The notes: generated by a model not told the origin, from the sequence alone. A stretch of 64,000 nt of DNA from Aldehydirespirator sp965117015 (GCA_965117015.1 OZ220747.1:2728001-2792000); one strand, 5' to 3'; counted from the stretch's first letter, positions 7,200 through 15,881 are shown. Numbers and translations: made by a program.

Positions 7200-7240
7200 G
7201 AAATCCCCATCGAAATCCCGAGCATTTTCGAGAAATCCCC
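7200..7240 (-). promoter_or_regulatory. Three GAAATCCC direct repeats upstream of the -35
   Basis: GAAATCCC(C/G) occurs at 7200-7208, 7212-7220 and 7232-7240 on the plus strand, spaced 12 and 20 bp, ending 12 bp upstream of the -35 on the minus strand. An A+T-rich patch in a high-G+C genome; candidate activator sites. Confidence 0.35.
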
Positions 7241-7308
7241 AAGCGGCGCCCAGTTATGCACAGAGCGGTCACAGTCTGGTGTCGATTCGGGGGCTCCGAA
7301 CGGCCCGA

Positions 7309-8070
7309 TCAGGCCTCCCAGTGGCCCCGCTCGACCATCACCCGGCGCAATACCGAGGGCCGGTCGGTCATGATGCCGTCCACCCCCATGTCGAGGAGGC
7401 GGTTCATCTCAGCCGGCTCGTCGATGGTCCAGACATGGACCGCGACGCCGTGGCGATGGGCCGCGGCCAGCATCGCGGGCCGCACCAGCGTCAGGCCCTT
7501 GGCCCGCACCGGCACCTGGGCGGCGTGGAAGTCGAAGGACGCCGGCACCCCTAGCCGGGCCGAGGCGGCCAGCAGGCGGGTGATGCCGCGGGGTCCGGCG
7601 CCGACGCACAGTGTTGCCCCGATCCGGTCGCGCACCTGCCGGGTGCGCCGGTCCGAGAAGGAGCACACGCACACCCGCTCGACTGCGCCGGTTCGCCGGA
7701 GCACCTCCACCAGGGGCCCGACCGCGGCGTCGCTCTTGGGATCGATGTTGATCCTGGTGTCCGGCAGCTCCTCCAGGAGTTCGTCGAGCAGCATGATCGG
7801 GTCGGTGCCGGCCACCCGGGCTTCCCGGACCCGGCTCCAGGGGAGGTCGCCCACGACGCCGCTGCCGTCGGTGACCCGGTCCAGGGAGTCGTCGTGGAAG
7901 GCCACCGCGACGCCGTCGGCGGTGGCGTGGACGTCGGTCTCCACATGGGTGTAGCCCAGGTCCACGGCATGGCGGAAGGCCCGCAGCGTGTTCTCGGGGA
8001 ACTCTTCGGCCCCGCCCCGGTGAGCGAAGGCGATGGGCCCGTCCACGTCCAGGTACGGGTGGCGCGCCAT
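7309..8070 (-). CDS. Glycerophosphodiester phosphodiesterase (GDPD) 1
   Basis: 253 residues. GDPD TIM-barrel enzyme hydrolysing glycerophosphodiesters to glycerol-3-phosphate and an alcohol. Motifs: AFAHRGG with ENTL (residues about 11-25), ETDVHATADG and AFHDDSLDRVT, which together supply the His, Glu, Asp and His of the metal site. No signal peptide, so cytosolic. The ATG at 8070 is chosen because TACGGT sits 6 nt before it (leaderless) and it aligns with the family start; an upstream in-frame start adds a Cys-rich stretch with no signal. Divergent from pyk. Confidence 0.88.
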   Translation of the reverse strand: MARHPYLDVDGPIAFAHRGGAEEFPENTLRAFRHAVDLGYTHVETDVHATADGVAVAFHDDSLDRVTDGSGVVGDLPWSRVREARVAGTDPIMLLDELLEELPDTRINIDPKSDAAVGPLVEVLRRTGAVERVCVCSFSDRRTRQVRDRIGATLCVGAGPRGITRLLAASARLGVPASFDFHAAQVPVRAKGLTLVRPAMLAAAHRHGVAVHVWTIDEPAEMNRLLDMGVDGIMTDRPSVLRRVMVERGHWEA

Positions 8071-8076
8071 GGCTGC

Positions 8077-8082
8077 ACCGTA
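8077..8082 (-). promoter_or_regulatory. Leaderless -10 box for GDPD 1
   Basis: TACGGT on the minus strand, 6 nt from the ATG at 8070. Confidence 0.5.
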
Positions 8083-8109
8083 GTGGGTGCAATAGGTGCA
8101 GGTGGCCAC

Positions 8110-8118
8110 TTATCCACA
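8110..8118 (+). promoter_or_regulatory. Perfect DnaA box (TTATCCACA)
   Basis: A consensus DnaA box in the 79-bp divergent GDPD/pyk promoter region. A second box with one mismatch (ATGTCCACA, minus strand, 8143-8151) overlaps the pyk start. Isolated boxes may be regulatory; no dnaA/dnaN or A+T-rich unwinding element is present, so it is not an origin. Confidence 0.5.
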
Positions 8119-8136
8119 GGTGTCCACCGCCGGCGA

Positions 8137-8142
8137 TAGCGT
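8137..8142 (+). promoter_or_regulatory. Leaderless -10 box for pyk
   Basis: TAGCGT, 7 nt before the ATG at 8150. No Shine-Dalgarno is present. Confidence 0.5.
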
Positions 8143-8149
8143 TGTGGAC

Positions 8150-9583
8150 ATGCAGCGCCGCACGAAGATCGTCGCCACCATCGGTCCGGCCAGCGAGGAC
8201 GAGTCCACGCTGCGGGACCTGATGGCCGCCGGAATGGACGTGGCCCGCATCGGGCTGGCCCACGGAACCCTCGACGAGGCCATCGAGCGCTACCAGCGCA
8301 TCCGCCGGGTCGCCGAGCAGGAGAGCCGGCCGGTGGGGATCCTGGTGGACCTTCCCGGACCCAAGGTACGGGCCGCCAGCTTCGGCGAGGATCCCGTGCG
8401 GTTCCACTCCGACAGCACCGTCGAGTTGGTGGTCGGCAATGACCGCTCGACCGACAGCGTGGTGGAGGTGGACTACGAGGGCCTGATGGACGACGTGCTG
8501 GTCGGGGACACGCTCGACGTCGGCGACGGGCGGGTCGTGCTCGACGTCATCGACAAGGGCGGCGACCGTCTCAAGGTCCGCGTCATCCACGGCGGCGTCC
8601 TGTCGGGCTGCCCCGGCGTGCACATCCCCGCCGACCGGCTGCGAATGTCCACCCCGACCCCCAGCGACTTCGTGGCCCTCGACGCCTTCATCGAGCTCGG
8701 CGTGGACATGGTGGCCATATCGTTCGTGCGCTCCGCCCACGACATCCGGCGGGTCGGCACCGAGCCCCATCCCCGGGGCCCGCTGGTGATCGCCAAGATC
8801 GAGACCCGGGCGGCGGTGCAGAACCTGGCCGGCATCATCGACACCGCCGGGGCGATCATGGTGGCCCGCGGCGACCTCGGCAGCGAGTGCAGCATCGAAG
8901 AGCTGCCGCACCTCCAGAAGCAGATCATCCAGCAGTGCATCGCCGGCGGCCGCCCGGTCATCACCGCCACCCAGATGCTCGAGTCGATGGTGTCGCGCCC
9001 GTCGCCCACCCGGGCCGAGGCCAGCGACGTGGCCAACGCCGTGTTCGACGGATCCTCGGCGCTGATGCTCTCGGGCGAGACCGCCGTCGGGACCGACCCT
9101 GCGAACGTGGTCCGCACCATGGGCCGCATCGCCCAGCGGGCCGACGAGGAGTTCGACTACGAGCTGTGGGCCGAGCGCCTCGCCGAGCTGCGCATGACCG
9201 ACGACTCCACCCACGACGCCGCATCGATCACCGACGCCATGACCATGGCGGCCTGGCGGGCCGCCGACGGGCTGGGGATCTCCACCATCCTGGCCATCTC
9301 CGGCACCGGCTTCACCGTGCGGTCCATGGCCCGGTTCCGGCCCCATGCGCGGATCATCGGCCTGTCCCACAACGCCAGGACCGTGCAGCAGCTCACCCTG
9401 AGCTGGGGCACTACGCCGGTGCTGGTGAAGGACCTGGGCTCCAACGAGGAGATGGTCCGCCAGGCGGTGGCGTTGGCCCGCGACCGGGACTTCGCCCGCT
9501 CCGGCGAGATCGTCGGGATCCTGGCCGGAGCGGACAACCGGTCGCGCAGCGCCAACGTGCTCCGCCTGGAGCGCGTCCCCTAG
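8150..9583 (+). CDS. pyk: Pyruvate kinase, K+-independent type
   Basis: 477 residues, normal length. Converts phosphoenolpyruvate and ADP to pyruvate and ATP. Landmarks: RRTKIVATIGPAS at the N-terminus, MVARGDLGSE, ATQMLESM and SGETAVGTDP. Where potassium-dependent enzymes have RLNFSHG and DTKGPE, this one has RIGLAHG and DLPGPK. The Lys in GPK is the known marker of potassium-independent pyruvate kinases, and the Asn and Ser potassium ligands are also replaced by Gly and Ala. The ATG at 8150 follows a TAGCGT box. 27 nt upstream of an acyl-CoA dehydrogenase. Confidence 0.93.
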   Translation: MQRRTKIVATIGPASEDESTLRDLMAAGMDVARIGLAHGTLDEAIERYQRIRRVAEQESRPVGILVDLPGPKVRAASFGEDPVRFHSDSTVELVVGNDRSTDSVVEVDYEGLMDDVLVGDTLDVGDGRVVLDVIDKGGDRLKVRVIHGGVLSGCPGVHIPADRLRMSTPTPSDFVALDAFIELGVDMVAISFVRSAHDIRRVGTEPHPRGPLVIAKIETRAAVQNLAGIIDTAGAIMVARGDLGSECSIEELPHLQKQIIQQCIAGGRPVITATQMLESMVSRPSPTRAEASDVANAVFDGSSALMLSGETAVGTDPANVVRTMGRIAQRADEEFDYELWAERLAELRMTDDSTHDAASITDAMTMAAWRAADGLGISTILAISGTGFTVRSMARFRPHARIIGLSHNARTVQQLTLSWGTTPVLVKDLGSNEEMVRQAVALARDRDFARSGEIVGILAGADNRSRSANVLRLERVP

Positions 9584-9610
9584 CGGATCCGCGGCTCAGC
9601 AGTTCGAGCC

Positions 9611-10849
9611 ATGGCCATCGATTTCACGCTGTCGCCCGAGGTGGAGGAGCTGCGGCGGAGGGTCCGCGCCTTCGTGGAGGAGGTCATCGCTCCGGTAGCC
9701 GACCGGATCGAGGGAAGCGACGGCGGCGAGGGTCTAGCCGGCGCCGAGCGCGTCTCGGCCCTGATCGGCCTGCGCAAACAGGCCCGAGCGGCCGGGATCT
9801 GGCTGCCCCACATGCCCCCGGAGTGGGGCGGGATGGGCCTGGGGCATGTCGAGTTGGCCATGGTTCAGGCCGAGGCGGCCAAGTCCTACTACGGGCCGTG
9901 GGTGTTCAACTGCCAGGCGCCCGACGAGGGCAACATGCACACCCTGCTGCACTGGGCCACCCCCGAGCAGGCCGAGCGATACCTCAGGCCGCTGTGCGAC
10001 GGGACGGCGCGGTCGTGCTTCGCCATGACCGAGCCCGAGGTCGCCGGCTCCGATCCCACGTTGATACAGACCCGTGCGTACACCGACGGCGACGAGTGGG
10101 TGATCAACGGCCGCAAGTGGTTCATCTCGCAGGCCCACCGGGCCGACTTCGCCATCCTCATCTGCCGCACCGAGGACAACCCCGACATCCCGCAGGCGGC
10201 CAACACCGCGTTCATAGTCGACCTTCCCCATGACGGCTGGAACGAGGTCCGCGAGATCGAGACCATGCACGGCAGCACCGGCCATTCCGAGATCCTCATC
10301 GAGGACCTCCGGGTCCACGACGACCAGCGGCTCGGCGGCCGGGGACAGGGCCACCTGCTCGGCCAGTACCGGCTCGGACCGGCACGCCTAGCCCACTGTA
10401 TGCGGTGGATCGCCCAGGCAGAGACCGCTCTCGACATGATGGTGGACCGCGCCCTGAACCGCTTCTCGCACGGTTCGCTCCTGGCTGAGAAGCAGGGAAT
10501 CCAGTGGATGATCGCCGACTCCGCGATGGAGGTCTACCAGTCCAAGCTCATGGTCCTCCACGCGGCCTACAAGATCGACCGCGGCGAGGACTTCAAGTCC
10601 GAGGTGTCAATGGCGAAGCACTTCGTGGCCAACACCCTCAACCGTGTGATCGACCGTTCGATCCAGGTGCACGGCGCGCTCGGCTACTCGACGGACACCC
10701 CGCTCGCCCACATGTACCAGCACGCCCGCTGGGCCCGCTTCGCTGACGGTGCCGACGAGATACACCAGATGCGGATCGCGCAGCGCACGATCGCGGCGTT
10801 CAGCGACACCGGATCCACCTGTCGTGCCACGGGTGACCTTCCCATCTGA
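9611..10849 (+). CDS. Acyl-CoA dehydrogenase
   Basis: 412 residues, full length. FAD-dependent alpha,beta-dehydrogenation of an acyl-CoA. N-terminal helical domain to about residue 125; middle beta domain beginning FAMTEPEVAGSDPT (FAD/substrate loop); C-terminal helices with SIQVHGALGYS and a catalytic-type Glu in ADGADEIHQMRIA. The sequence is nearest the ACAD10/11-like subgroup, which often uses unusual or branched acyl-CoAs, so chain length cannot be assigned. It follows pyk by 27 nt and may share its transcript. Confidence 0.88.
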   Translation: MAIDFTLSPEVEELRRRVRAFVEEVIAPVADRIEGSDGGEGLAGAERVSALIGLRKQARAAGIWLPHMPPEWGGMGLGHVELAMVQAEAAKSYYGPWVFNCQAPDEGNMHTLLHWATPEQAERYLRPLCDGTARSCFAMTEPEVAGSDPTLIQTRAYTDGDEWVINGRKWFISQAHRADFAILICRTEDNPDIPQAANTAFIVDLPHDGWNEVREIETMHGSTGHSEILIEDLRVHDDQRLGGRGQGHLLGQYRLGPARLAHCMRWIAQAETALDMMVDRALNRFSHGSLLAEKQGIQWMIADSAMEVYQSKLMVLHAAYKIDRGEDFKSEVSMAKHFVANTLNRVIDRSIQVHGALGYSTDTPLAHMYQHARWARFADGADEIHQMRIAQRTIAAFSDTGSTCRATGDLPI

Positions 10850-10882
10850 GGCACCGGGAGGGGCCGCTACGTCGGGCCCAGG

Positions 10883-11143
10883 TCAGGCGCAGTTGGGGTT
10901 GGCGTCGGCAGGGACGGCGACCTCCTGGCCGTACAGCTTGCACGAGCAGGTCTCCACGCAGTCCTGCAGATCAGCGCGTTGCAGCCACAGGCTTGCAGCC
11001 AGCGCGCCGATGAGCACCACCAGCACGAGTCGCAGCAGCAGCCTGCGCACGACTCGCACCACCAGCGCGGCAAGAACCCCCAGGGCGACGATCGCGCCGA
11101 GAAGGATTGCTTGCAGAGACTCGGCGTCGACCCACTCACCCAT
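10883..11143 (-). CDS. Small membrane protein with Cys-rich C-terminus
   Basis: 86 residues from the ATG at 11143. Two hydrophobic segments (about 9-28 and 33-49) separated by an Arg-rich turn, then a short tail with four cysteines (DCVETCSC and a final NCA) that could bind metal or form disulfides outside the membrane. Divergent from the DUF3151 gene with 35 bp between starts. Longer in-frame upstream starts run into Arg/Pro-rich shadow sequence. No family recognised. Confidence 0.5.
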   Translation of the reverse strand: MGEWVDAESLQAILLGAIVALGVLAALVVRVVRRLLLRLVLVVLIGALAASLWLQRADLQDCVETCSCKLYGQEVAVPADANPNCA

Positions 11144-11178
11144 CACTGTCGCGCAGGGTAGTTGTAGCCTCGGCGGCG

Positions 11179-11670
11179 ATGAGTGACGCCGGTGTTCCCC
11201 TCCTGCGGCACGGTCCGCCCGAGACCGTTCTGCCCCCCGAGCCCGACGAGGTTCGGGCCGCGCTGGCTGCGGCCGCCGCGAGTGACGATCCGGTGGCCGC
11301 AATAGGCGCGGTCTGCGAGCGCCGGCCGGTCAGCCTGGAGGCCTGGGCCTCGCTCGGCGAGACCATGGAGTCGACGGACGCGCCACTGGCCCTGGCCTAC
11401 GCCGCGTTCCGCACTGGGTACCACCGCGGCCTGGACCGGCTGAGAGCCAGCGGCTGGCGCGGCTCCGGCTACGTGCGCTGGAAGTATCCGTCGAACCGCG
11501 GGTTCCTGCGCGCCCTCAGCGGGCTGCAGCGCGTCGCCGGGCGGATCGGAGAGACCGACGAGGCCGAGCGGTGCGCTCTGTTCCTGGTGCAGCTCGACCC
11601 TGACTGGCCGCCCCCAGAGGCCGAGCGGGTGGGCGGGAATGACCCAGACAGCCCGGGGCCGCGTGGATAG
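11179..11670 (+). CDS. DUF3151 family protein
   Basis: 163 residues. Matches the actinobacterial DUF3151 pattern: PPETVLPPEPDEV near the N-terminus, SLEAWASLGE, AYAAFRTGYHRGLDRLRASGWRG in the centre, and NRGFLRALSGLQRVAGRIGE then ERCALFL near the end. Function is unknown; the TPR-like helical repeats suggest protein binding. The ATG is preceded by TAGCCT (11165-11170), 8 nt upstream. The 3' end overlaps the next gene by 32 nt. Confidence 0.82.
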   Translation: MSDAGVPLLRHGPPETVLPPEPDEVRAALAAAAASDDPVAAIGAVCERRPVSLEAWASLGETMESTDAPLALAYAAFRTGYHRGLDRLRASGWRGSGYVRWKYPSNRGFLRALSGLQRVAGRIGETDEAERCALFLVQLDPDWPPPEAERVGGNDPDSPGPRG

Positions 11671-12658
11671 GTCGGCGCCGTCCCTGCGCTGCATGGGAGC
11701 GGTGCTGGCGGGCGGGGCCAGCGCCAGGATGGGCACCGACAAGGCGTTCATCGAGATCGAGGGAGAGCCGATGGTGGCCCGTGCCGCCGGCGCGCTGCGG
11801 TCCGCGGGGGCCGCGCCCGTGCTGGTGGTGGGCGGAGACCGTTCTCGCATCAGCGCGCTGGGCCTGGATCACGTGCCCGACCGCCATCCCGGTCAGGGCC
11901 CGCTGGGAGGGGTGATCACCGCCCTCGGCGCACTCGACCCGCCAGGCGGCTCCGGCCCGGACGCGGTGGTGACCCTGCCCTGCGATGTGAAGGCACCCGA
12001 CCCGACCGCAGTGCGGTTGGTGATCGATCGCCTCGCCATTGCCACCGACCGCTCTGAAGCAGGCCCGTCACCCGCCGACCTGGTTGTACCGCTCGGCGGC
12101 GGGGTTCCCCAGTGGACGCATGCCGGGTGGCACCGGAACTGCCTGCCGCGCCTGTCGCAGGCCTTCGCCACCGGAGTGAGGGCACTGAACGAGGCCGCCC
12201 AGCAGTTGCGGACGGTCGCGGTCGAGGTGCCCGGAACGGACTGGTACGCCGACGCGGACCGTCCCGGGGACCTTCCCCCAACTACGCTTGGTGACGGCCA
12301 CACAGAAGAGGCGGGCATGCAGGACGCCGACATCCCCGAGATAGACATCGACGAACTCGAGCGTCGGCGAGCGGCCGGCGCGGCCGTGTTCGATGTGCGC
12401 GAGCCCGACGAGTACGCCGAGGTACGCATACCGGGCGCGGTGCTGGTACCGCTGGCAACGGTCCCGGAGGCCGTCGAGGAGTTCCGGACGGCGGCGGCGG
12501 GCCAGGCAGTGTGCGTGGTGTGCGCGGTCGGGGGCCGGAGCGGGCAGGCCGTCGGCTTCCTCCGGTCCTTGGGCGTGGACGCGGTCAATGTGGCCGGCGG
12601 AACCAAAGCCTGGCACCAGTCGGGCCGACCGGTGGAGGCGGGCCCCGCTCCCGCCTGA
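11639..12658 (+). CDS. MobA-like nucleotidyltransferase fused to a rhodanese domain
   Basis: 339 residues. Residues about 19-215 are a MobA-type NTP transferase (AVLAGGASARMGTDKA, then GPLGGVITAL and LPCDV), which links GMP to molybdopterin. Residues 227-339 are a single rhodanese domain (FDVREPDEYAEVRIPGA; active-site loop CAVGGRS with the sulfur-carrying Cys). The fusion joins a guanylyltransferase with a sulfurtransferase, plausible in molybdenum cofactor sulfuration. An internal ATG at 12317 with AGAGG 5 nt upstream begins the rhodanese exactly, so a free 113-residue rhodanese may also be made. An alternative N-terminal start at 11693 would avoid the overlap with DUF3151. Confidence 0.82.
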   Translation: MTQTARGRVDRSAPSLRCMGAVLAGGASARMGTDKAFIEIEGEPMVARAAGALRSAGAAPVLVVGGDRSRISALGLDHVPDRHPGQGPLGGVITALGALDPPGGSGPDAVVTLPCDVKAPDPTAVRLVIDRLAIATDRSEAGPSPADLVVPLGGGVPQWTHAGWHRNCLPRLSQAFATGVRALNEAAQQLRTVAVEVPGTDWYADADRPGDLPPTTLGDGHTEEAGMQDADIPEIDIDELERRRAAGAAVFDVREPDEYAEVRIPGAVLVPLATVPEAVEEFRTAAAGQAVCVVCAVGGRSGQAVGFLRSLGVDAVNVAGGTKAWHQSGRPVEAGPAPA

Positions 12659-12666
12659 CCGACCCC

Positions 12667-13869
12667 ATGCCCCGCGATCGCCACGCCCGCTCACGCGGCC
12701 GCGGCGCGGTGTCCTACCGCTACATCGACTCCGACCAGGGCCTGCGAGCTGTCGTGGGCGCGGTCTCCTCAGAGCCTCGCTTCGCGCTCGACACCGAGTT
12801 CCACCGTGAGCGCACCTACCGCCCCCAGGCTGCGTTGATCCAGATCGCTTGGCCCACCGATCTGGTCCTCATCGATCCGCTGGCCGTGGACATGGCGCCG
12901 CTGGCCGAGGTATTCGCCGCGGGCGGTCTGATGGTCGCCCACGCCGCGGGCCAGGACTTGGAGGTGCTCGACCACTGCTGTGGGGCGGTCCCCAGTCGCA
13001 TCTTTGACACACAGATCGCGGCCGGTTTCCTGGGCCTCGGCACGCCCGCGCTGTCCTCGCTCTATGAGAGCGAGATCGGCTGGAGGCCCCCGAAGGCGGA
13101 CCGGCTCACCGACTGGCTGGCACGGCCACTGAAGGCTTCGCAACTCGACTACGCCGCCAGCGATGTGATGCACCTGCTGGAGATCCACGAACGTCTCGCG
13201 GGTCGGCTCGAGGAGTTGGGCCGGCAGGACTGGGCCCAAGCGGAGTTCGAGCTGCTGCTCGAACGCAACCGGCAGGGCCAGCGACCTGAGGAAGCCTGGT
13301 CCCGGCTCAAGGAAGTGCGACATCTGAGGCGCCGCGACCTGCCTGTGGTCCGATCGGTGGCGATGTGGCGCGAGCTTCGGGCAGCCAAGGTCAATCAACC
13401 GGTCCGCCACGTCCTGTCAGACGTCGCGGTGGTGTCAATCTCACAGGCCGCGCCCCGGACGACCGAGGAGTTGGCCGCGGTGCGGGGTGTGGGGGAGGGC
13501 GTGGCCCGCGGCCGTCTGGGGACGGCCATCCTCAAGGCGGTCGCCGACGGGCTCGCGTCCGATTGGCGCCCGCCCCCGAAGCGCACGGCCCGCACCGAGG
13601 CGGCCAACCGCCTTCGCCCGGCCGTGGGGTTGGTGACCTCCTGGGTGAGCCAGCTCGCCCGCAACCGCATGATCGAGCCGTCGCTGCTGGCCACGAGGGC
13701 CGACATCGAAGCCCTGATCCGCGGCGACGCAGACGCTCGGCTGGCCCGGGGATGGCGTTCGGAGATGGTGGGCGAGCCGCTGCGACGGCTGGTCGCGGGC
13801 GAGGCCGCCCTGGCATTCGACAACGGCCAACTCGTCCTCGAGGAGCGCAGCCACCGGCCGGTGGCCTGA
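12667..13869 (+). CDS. rnd: Ribonuclease D
   Basis: 400 residues. 3'-5' exoribonuclease for structured RNA maturation. DEDD motifs are intact: FALDTEFHRE (Exo I), VAHAAGQDLEVLD (Exo II) and DYAASDVMHLL (Exo III, YxxxD type). An HRDC helical domain follows at about residues 220-300 and a further helical C-terminus to 400. The chosen ATG begins 8 nt after the preceding stop; a GTG at 12709 is an alternative that starts closer to the conserved core. Confidence 0.9.
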   Translation: MPRDRHARSRGRGAVSYRYIDSDQGLRAVVGAVSSEPRFALDTEFHRERTYRPQAALIQIAWPTDLVLIDPLAVDMAPLAEVFAAGGLMVAHAAGQDLEVLDHCCGAVPSRIFDTQIAAGFLGLGTPALSSLYESEIGWRPPKADRLTDWLARPLKASQLDYAASDVMHLLEIHERLAGRLEELGRQDWAQAEFELLLERNRQGQRPEEAWSRLKEVRHLRRRDLPVVRSVAMWRELRAAKVNQPVRHVLSDVAVVSISQAAPRTTEELAAVRGVGEGVARGRLGTAILKAVADGLASDWRPPPKRTARTEAANRLRPAVGLVTSWVSQLARNRMIEPSLLATRADIEALIRGDADARLARGWRSEMVGEPLRRLVAGEAALAFDNGQLVLEERSHRPVA

Positions 13870-13926
13870 CCACATTCCGATCAGCCCCGCGGCTGCGGTT
13901 CGGGTGGGCCGGCGGCGCCGGTCCGG

Positions 13927-13932
13927 TACAAT
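13927..13932 (+). promoter_or_regulatory. -10 box TACAAT
   Basis: Good -10 hexamer 38 nt before the GTG of the small acidic protein at 13971. No clear -35. Confidence 0.4.
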
Positions 13933-13970
13933 AGGAGCCCTGCGAAATCCGTCAAACCGGGAGTTGGGCC

Positions 13971-14162
13971 GTGAAGAAGGGGCGACACCGAAGGTATGAG
14001 GAAGCCCGCAAGTTCAAGCGCTCGCAGGTAGACGATCTCCAAGGGTTGATCGAATCCTTCAACGAGCCGGACGACTACGTGAAGCCCGAGCACGCGTCCT
14101 GGGCGGAGGAATTCGCCGACGAGGAGCTGGCCGAGGCGGAGCTGTCCGCCGACGACGACTGA
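13971..14162 (+). CDS. Small basic-to-acidic hypothetical protein
   Basis: 63 residues from a GTG preceded by GGGAG. A basic N-terminus (KKGRHRRYEEARKFKRSQ) is followed by a strongly acidic C-terminus (EEFADEELAEAELSADDD). No cysteines or membrane segment. The charge split suggests nucleic-acid or ribosome contact. Convergent with the ClC gene, 5 nt apart. Family not recognised. Confidence 0.6.
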   Translation: MKKGRHRRYEEARKFKRSQVDDLQGLIESFNEPDDYVKPEHASWAEEFADEELAEAELSADDD

Positions 14163-14167
14163 CAGTC

Positions 14168-15865
14168 TCAGCCCTCGGTGCCCTCGGTCTCCTCGAGGAT
14201 CTCGCCGAGCCGCACAACGTCGTCCTCGGTGACTACGCCGATGAAGTTGCCGCTGCTGTCGGTCACGGCCAGCACCTCGACGTCAGCCGCCTCCATGGCC
14301 ACCACCGCATCGCGAACGGTCCACGACGGCGACCCGGCAGGGAGGTCCGTCGCCATCACGGACTCCACTGAGGTGTTCTCCCACTCGTCGCGGCTCACTG
14401 AGGACAGCTGCGAGAGCTGGGCCATTCCCAGGTAAGCGCTGCCCGACACGACCGGCACCACCCGCTCGCGCCGGCCCAGGACGTGCATGTACACGAACTC
14501 CGACACGGTCGCGTCGGGCGGGACGGTCAGCACGTCCGTGGTGAGGATCGAGCTGAGCGGCAGGGTGAAGCGCTGCTCGATATGGCCCAGCCGCCTGGAT
14601 CGCTGGTACTCGGTGACCGAGGCCGGGCCGCCCACCACCTGGCTAACCGCGGCGGCAACCAGCGCAGGCACTACGAACGCGGCCGCACCGGTGGATTCGG
14701 CCACGAACATCACCGCGGCGATAGGGGCCCGGTAGCCGGCGCCGAGGAACGCGGCCAGGCCGAGCGTGGCGTACAGGCCGGTGGACTCTGCGTCCAGGGC
14801 CACGCCGACGAATTGGCCCCCGATCACGCCGAGAGTGGCCAGCGGGATGAACAGGCCCCCTACGCCGTCGCCCAGCACCGTGGCCAGTGTGGCCGCCACC
14901 CTGACCCCGAAGAGCAGGGCGATCAGCTCGAGCGCGTCCTGCTGCACGACCCATTCCATCGCCCTGGTTCCGGGGCCCAGGCTGAGAACCTCGCCGAAGG
15001 CGGCGTCGGCCAGCACCGTGAGGCCCGCCATGACCGCGGCGGCCGCCGCTGCCCGCCTGGGCCAGGAGACCGTGTGGGTGGCGTGCTTGGCTTGGCGCAC
15101 CAGCCAGGCGAAGCCGCGGCCGCCCAGCCCGGCGGCGATGCCCAGGATGAGGGCTCCCAGCAGGTCCCCGATCTGCACCTCGAGAAGGGCGGCGGCCCCG
15201 TCGACGTCGACGGGGCCCTCGCCCAGGAACGGGACGACGGGAGTGCTGCCCACCAGGAACACGAACGTGACATAGCTCGCGGCCGACGCGATCAGCGAGG
15301 GGAGCAGCGCCTGGGGGGTCACGTCATCGCGGTAGGGGGCCTCGAGGGCGAAGATGACTCCGGTGGCCGGGGTCTTGAACACTGCCGCCACCCCGGCCGC
15401 CGCTCCGGCCGTGAGCAGCAGCCGGGCCTCGTCGCGCCGGAAGAAGCGGCCCAGGCGCTCGTGGACGAACAGACCCACCGACGACCCGGCGTACAGCGAG
15501 GGGCCTTCGAGCCCGACTGCTCCGCCCGAGCCGATGGTGGCCACCCCCGCCAGCAGCTTGGCGGGGAGGAACCGGAAGGGCAGGCTGGGGTGGCGCTCAT
15601 GGAACGCCCTGACGTACTCGTCGGAGGTGGAGCCCGACGTGCCGCCGCCCACCGTGCGCAGCACCAGCTTGGAGACTGCGATGCCCAGCACGGGGGCCAG
15701 CGCGAGCACAGCCAGGTTCTGGTGCAGGAGCCGCTCGAGCACGACGTGCAGCGCCAGCGTCTCGAACGCGGCCACCACCAGCGCGACGATCACGCCGGTG
15801 GCCGCCGACGCGGCCAGCAGGCGCGGGTTGCGGGCCTGGCGGAGGGTCTTAGTGAGCGGCCGCAT
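14168..15865 (-). CDS. ClC chloride channel/antiporter with CBS pair
   Basis: 565 residues. ClC fold with the selectivity-filter motifs GSGGAVGLEGP (gating Glu retained), GLFIPLATLGVIGG and GAGYRAPIAAVMF, across about ten hydrophobic helices (residues 1-410). Two CBS domains (about 435-490 and 500-560) follow and usually bind adenine nucleotides to regulate gating. A proton-coupling Glu cannot be placed with certainty, so channel versus Cl-/H+ antiporter is open. Confidence 0.88.
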   Translation of the reverse strand: MRPLTKTLRQARNPRLLAASAATGVIVALVVAAFETLALHVVLERLLHQNLAVLALAPVLGIAVSKLVLRTVGGGTSGSTSDEYVRAFHERHPSLPFRFLPAKLLAGVATIGSGGAVGLEGPSLYAGSSVGLFVHERLGRFFRRDEARLLLTAGAAAGVAAVFKTPATGVIFALEAPYRDDVTPQALLPSLIASAASYVTFVFLVGSTPVVPFLGEGPVDVDGAAALLEVQIGDLLGALILGIAAGLGGRGFAWLVRQAKHATHTVSWPRRAAAAAAVMAGLTVLADAAFGEVLSLGPGTRAMEWVVQQDALELIALLFGVRVAATLATVLGDGVGGLFIPLATLGVIGGQFVGVALDAESTGLYATLGLAAFLGAGYRAPIAAVMFVAESTGAAAFVVPALVAAAVSQVVGGPASVTEYQRSRRLGHIEQRFTLPLSSILTTDVLTVPPDATVSEFVYMHVLGRRERVVPVVSGSAYLGMAQLSQLSSVSRDEWENTSVESVMATDLPAGSPSWTVRDAVVAMEAADVEVLAVTDSSGNFIGVVTEDDVVRLGEILEETEGTEG

Positions 15866-15881
15866 CCGTCCGGGCTGCCCT

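Noticed and set aside
6766..7272. Open reading frames on both strands in the 6.5-7.3 kb gap
   Set aside because: No ribosome-binding sites, Arg/Pro/Ser-rich composition typical of shadow frames, and extensive hairpins instead.
8110..8118. Replication origin
   Set aside because: Only two DnaA boxes, no A+T-rich unwinding element and no dnaA, dnaN or gyrB nearby.
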